Origin: Dolomitihabitans soli
GTDB lineage: Bacteria > Actinomycetota > Actinomycetes > Streptosporangiales > Streptosporangiaceae
Direction of reading: 5' to 3'
Length of the DNA: 64,000 nt
Assembly: GCF_022213955.1 (NCBI RefSeq)
Contig: NZ_JAKNTW010000011.1
Location: forward strand, 62,001-126,000
Positions within the stretch are counted from its first letter, which is position 1, and the number at the start of each line of letters is the position of its first letter. A program made the translations under genes and the position numbers. Under the pieces are notes generated by a model. That model saw only the letters and a list, made by a program, of their open reading frames with translations. It had not been told where the DNA came from and ran no database searches. This document shows positions 61,133 through 64,000 of this stretch, in pieces.

Positions 61133-61912
61133 ATGGAGCGGGTGACGGTCCGACTGGACGATCCGCCGGTCGTGGTCAATCTCGGGGTGGGCGTGCACGG
61201 GATCACCACCCGGCGCGACGTGTTCCTGCTGCCCGATCTGTGGCAGTTGCACCTGTACGGCTACGCCGCCCGGCTCGTCGTCGGCGGCACCACGCATCCC
61301 ATCCGGCCGGGTCACGTCAGCCTGATCCCGCCCGGCCAGCAGGTCCAGTACTTCTACAACGGCAGGTCGGAGCACCTGTACGCGCATCTGCGCCTGCCGG
61401 ATGCGGGACAGGCGCGGACCGTGCCGCTGATGCAGGACGCCGGCGCCGAGACCCCGCTGCTGGGCGGCCTGCTCCAGCAGGCCGTCGCCGTGGCCCACGC
61501 CGTGCCCGCCATGGCCGCGGCCGAGGTGTGGACGGTGCTGTGGCACGTCGTACGCCTGGCGGAGGCCCAGGGACCGCACGCCGCGGTGCGGACGGCCATC
61601 GCCCACATCGAGTCGAACCTGGCCGAGCCGCTGACCGTGCCGGACATCGCCAGGGCGGCGGGCGTCTCGCACAACCACCTCACCCGGCTCTTCCGTGCCG
61701 AGACCGGCGCCAACGTGGTCGCCTACATCCGGCGCAGGCGTCTGGAGCAGGCCCGCCACCTGCTGCGCGAGTCGACGCTCCCGATCTCGGCGATCGCCGC
61801 GGCGGTGGGGATCCCCGACCTGCAGGCATTCAACAAGGCCTGCCGCCGCGAACTCGCCGCCCCGCCGCGCGCCATCCGCTCTCGCGGGCCGCAGGGGCCC
61901 GGGTGCGCCTGA
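61133..61912 (+). CDS. AraC-family transcriptional regulator
   Basis: This 259-residue regulator has an N-terminal cupin-like effector domain (~1-120; PGHVSLIPPGQQVQYFYNG) and a C-terminal double HTH (~150-245; TVPDIARAAGVSHNHLTRLFRAETGANVVAYIRRRRLEQA). It is divergent from PhyH and probably controls it. The SD upstream of ATG 61133 is weak. Confidence 0.88.
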   Translation: MERVTVRLDDPPVVVNLGVGVHGITTRRDVFLLPDLWQLHLYGYAARLVVGGTTHPIRPGHVSLIPPGQQVQYFYNGRSEHLYAHLRLPDAGQARTVPLMQDAGAETPLLGGLLQQAVAVAHAVPAMAAAEVWTVLWHVVRLAEAQGPHAAVRTAIAHIESNLAEPLTVPDIARAAGVSHNHLTRLFRAETGANVVAYIRRRRLEQARHLLRESTLPISAIAAAVGIPDLQAFNKACRRELAAPPRAIRSRGPQGPGCA

Positions 61913-61981
61913 CGACGACCGCTCGCGACGCCCCTCGGGTGCCTGGCTGATCGGCCCTCCCACCGCGCCCGGCAAGCCGCG

Positions 61982-62134
61982 TCAGGTGAGCAGTTCGGCC
62001 AGGTGATCGGTCGCCATGACCACCCATTCGGGATCACCCTCGGCCGGTTTCCGTTCGGCCGCGACGGCGAACCGGCCGGACGGCTTGCAGACGCGCCGGT
62101 CCAGAAACGCATTGCCGACCTCTGCACGTGATCT
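61982..62134 (-). pseudogene. Open coding-like frame without a start codon
   Basis: On the minus strand the frame from just after a TAG (62135-62137) to a TGA (61982-61984) translates to a protein-like sequence with VGNAFLDRRVCKPSG, PEWVVMATDHLAELLT at its end. No ATG/GTG with SD lies within it except late GTG/ATG codons. It may be a gene remnant. I do not recognise the family. Confidence 0.25.
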
Positions 62135-62147
62135 CTAGCCTGCTTGA

Positions 62148-62729
62148 GTGCAGGTGACTGAGATGCCGGGTCCAGGGTGGCCGGAACTGTCGGCGCTGTG
62201 GTGGAGGCGGTGGCCGGAGTGTCCGCCGATGGCGGACCAGTTGAAGCACGTCTACCCCGATCGGTGGGTCCGTTTCCATAGCCTGCCCGGCTCGAAACGC
62301 TATGCCGACGACGAGAGCGAGTACGCGATCCTGCTGCGCCGGCACAACACCGTGCTGGACGAGCTCTTCACCCGGCAACGGGTCTACATCGTGACGGCGA
62401 CCTACGGCGCCGGAGAAGACGACTACCTCCAGAAGCTGAACCCCGGCTCCCGGTTCTGGACGACCCTGCGCGATGAAGATCCAGACACGGACCGGACAGT
62501 CGATCTGCACGTCGGCGAACGGCCTTGGCGGCCGGGGATGACCGATCCGCTGCTTCGCGCCGTAGCGGACGACGAGCACAGAAACGTCATCATCATGGAC
62601 ACCGCGCTCCACCGCCTCTACCACCCCTACGACGGCGGCGCGGACTGCCTTGTCGAGAGCACCGAGGCGCGCGACCGGCTGAAGGAGGCGCACTCCGGCT
62701 GGCTGTCCAGGCACTCTGGCGGCTTCTGA
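62148..62729 (+). CDS. DUF3885-like protein
   Basis: This 193-residue protein has the DUF3885 pattern of an N-terminal DRWVRFHSLPGS and a C-terminal LYHPYDGGADCLVEST with the terminal WLSRHSGGF. Function is unknown. The start is uncertain: GTG 62148, GTG 62154 or ATG 62163 are all in frame and without a strong SD. It has ordinary GC content and a soluble composition. Confidence 0.7.
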   Translation: MQVTEMPGPGWPELSALWWRRWPECPPMADQLKHVYPDRWVRFHSLPGSKRYADDESEYAILLRRHNTVLDELFTRQRVYIVTATYGAGEDDYLQKLNPGSRFWTTLRDEDPDTDRTVDLHVGERPWRPGMTDPLLRAVADDEHRNVIIMDTALHRLYHPYDGGADCLVESTEARDRLKEAHSGWLSRHSGGF

Positions 62730-62845
62730 GGCTGCGGCGGTGTGCGTCGTCCCCGTGGTGGTGCGCGCTCGACGACGCCTTACCCGGAGGTCGGGCCAAG
62801 CCGGCCGGAGGCAGTTGACCCCTCGGCCGACTTGACCTTGGAGAT

Positions 62846-63043
62846 CTACTTTAAAACTTGGTGAAGCAGACCGATGACGGCCAGCGCCGATGCTGAAGCT
62901 GCCACCGGTCCGGCGACAACCCCCATGACGAAGCCGCTGACGCCTGCCGACAAGAGAATGATCGCCCATCGATGGGAGAGCCGTTCTGGCTCTTCAATAG
63001 ATGCCGCGTCTTCCTTAGGTGGACGCCCTACGGGTAGTCTCAC
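62846..63043 (-). CDS. Small membrane protein of unknown function
   Basis: This 65-residue protein from GTG 63043 has a polar N-terminus (RLPVGRPPKEDAASIEEPERL) and a C-terminal hydrophobic region with one or two membrane helices (RWAIILLSAGVSGFVMGVVA then AASASALAVIGLLHQVL). AAGGAG lies 9 nt upstream. No family is recognised. A hairpin sits in its leader. Confidence 0.55.
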   Translation of the reverse strand: MRLPVGRPPKEDAASIEEPERLSHRWAIILLSAGVSGFVMGVVAGPVAASASALAVIGLLHQVLK

Positions 63044-63080
63044 GTAAGCGGACTCCTTCCCTGGATGTTGGAACCGCACA

Positions 63081-63112
63081 AAACGGCCCTCCGCTGCAAC
63101 GGGGGGCCGTTT
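63081..63112. terminator. Strong bidirectional hairpin with U-rich ends
   Basis: AAACGGCCCTCCG pairs with CGGGGGGCCGTTT (13 bp, one G-U) around a 6-nt loop; CTTTTAAT follows on the plus strand. On the minus strand it lies 37 nt before the small membrane-protein gene start, so it may be an attenuator there. Confidence 0.65.
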
Positions 63113-63314
63113 CTTTTAATCGATGGCGACCTAGAGGTCACCCTCATGCAACCGTACGCTGCCACAAGATCGCGTTCGTGTCATCAAGATACGGGTTTCA
63201 ATTCATCCACCCAGGTTGGGTTATCTACTCCACGCCACACCGATTGGCTGCGCTTTCACCCTTCCCGTGCTGTAATAATTTGCAGGATGTACAAAAACTT
63301 ATCCGAGGTGAGCC

Positions 63315-63830
63315 ATGATGGAGATCACGGGCGATGTCGTCCGCATCCTGTACCGCCTGCCCCAGAAGTCCATTTTGGAGGATAATGCCCATCTTTATCC
63401 ACTCACCACATATATCAACGATCTGCGCGCGAAGGAGCTGCAGAAGCTGGACGAGGCCGCCAGGACCGAGGGGGCCGGTTTCGATCCCGTTTTGCACAAG
63501 CTTCGGGAGCTGTCCGAGATCAAAAGAGAAGCGGAAGATCAAATTCGGCATTTAGTGACATACGCACGACATTTCGTGCGACCTCGCCCATATCAACTCG
63601 CCAAGCTCGCGGAAGCCACGGGAGTGTCGATCTCGGGCATACGACTGATGTGCAGCAACCCGGCGAAGGAAGAAATAGCAATAAACATACAAAAAAGTGA
63701 TATAAGCGGACAATTCTCGCCACCAAAGGACAGCGAAGAGCTGGAGATCGTTCCCATTACCTACAAGGCAGAAATAGATCCAGACGGACAGTCCTTCGAC
63801 GAATGTAAGATTCTAGATGATTTCTTCTGA
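63315..63830 (+). CDS. Uncharacterised protein with HTH-like segment
   Basis: This 171-residue protein has a helical N-terminal half (LRAKELQKLDEAARTEG, LRELSEIKREAEDQIRHLVTYARH) and a helix-turn-helix-like stretch RPYQLAKLAEATGVSISGIR (~98-117). The C-terminal ~60 residues are acidic and probably unstructured (DEELEIV, DECKILDDFF). GAGGTGAGCC precedes the ATG. The DNA here is visibly less GC-rich than its neighbours, which suggests horizontal acquisition or weakly constrained sequence. Confidence 0.7.
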   Translation: MMEITGDVVRILYRLPQKSILEDNAHLYPLTTYINDLRAKELQKLDEAARTEGAGFDPVLHKLRELSEIKREAEDQIRHLVTYARHFVRPRPYQLAKLAEATGVSISGIRLMCSNPAKEEIAINIQKSDISGQFSPPKDSEELEIVPITYKAEIDPDGQSFDECKILDDFF

Positions 63831-64000
63831 TCATCGCGGCGGTAAGACGGCGGTTGACTCCGCGATTCCGGGCATGGCAATGTCCTCGGCATGGCGAATG
63901 GTGAGACCGTCATTCCCTACCTTGATGACCATCCGCGTTGTCGCCGCCTGCCTGGTCGGGGGCGTGCTGCGCATCGGCGGACGACGAGCGGCTCCGTCCC
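63831..64000. other. Right-edge sequence, no gene assigned
   Basis: Several ATGs occur in different frames (63891, 63898 and 63925). The frame from 63925 gives a signal-like MTIRVVAACLVGGVLRI. The window ends too soon to support a gene call. Confidence 0.2.

Overview
The window is 64 kb of very GC-rich, gene-dense actinobacterial chromosome. GTG and TTG starts, 1-4 bp stop/start overlaps, F420-type oxidoreductases, a LutABC operon and a dnaE2/DUF6504 pair all fit a filamentous actinomycete, most likely Streptosporangiales. That placement is an inference from gene content; no rRNA gene is present. I found no tRNA, CRISPR array, prophage or intact insertion sequence.

Layout, left half. The left edge cuts ettA; behind it are a membrane GGDEF protein and ssb. 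At 4.4-9.6 kb siroheme synthase (cysG-like) is translationally coupled to two dynamin-like GTPases. At 9.7-15.2 kb lie speB and late or branch cobalamin genes (cobT, cbiX, cobL) plus a double GNAT protein. At 15.3-16.8 kb a sigma-B-like promoter precedes DUF2795 and baeRF2 genes. At 16.9-20.5 kb the lactate operon lutABC faces its FadR-type regulator across two operator palindromes. At 20.7-23.2 kb a secreted sulfatase and an Rv3520c-type F420 oxidoreductase diverge from a KstR-like palindrome. At 23.2-27.4 kb are an ABC exporter, an orphan NarL-type regulator and a DUF4328 membrane protein. At 27.4-34.8 kb is a catabolic unit: kdgD plus a complete five-gene oligopeptide-type ABC importer, facing an IclR regulator across a palindrome.

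Layout, right half. At 34.9-38.8 kb the SOS-type operon DUF6504-dnaE2 lies behind a LexA box, without imuA'/imuB. Next come a Ser/Thr kinase, a quinone oxidoreductase, a PucR regulator with an ABC-2 transporter, and a second cobalamin cluster (phosphotransferase, cobD, cobQ, SHOCT protein; 44.6-48.3 kb). The 48-59 kb part is a series of mostly single genes: propeller lipoprotein, aldo-keto reductase, TetR with a secreted SRPBCC protein, a large LuxR ATPase, GNATs, a luciferase-like oxidoreductase and a MOSC protein. At 59.5-62 kb are a cold-shock gene with a long leader and strong terminator, then a PhyH oxygenase with a small partner facing an AraC regulator. The last ~1.2 kb looks less GC-rich and holds orphan small genes.

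A recurrent theme is intergenic tandem repeats: six arrays with units of 18, 22, 29, 33, 42 and 45 bp. Several lie directly after a stop codon, and one unit is derived from the 3' end of the preceding gene. The strongest regulatory signals are the Lut operators, the KstR-like site, the LexA box, the IclR-type palindrome and the TetR-region repeats.
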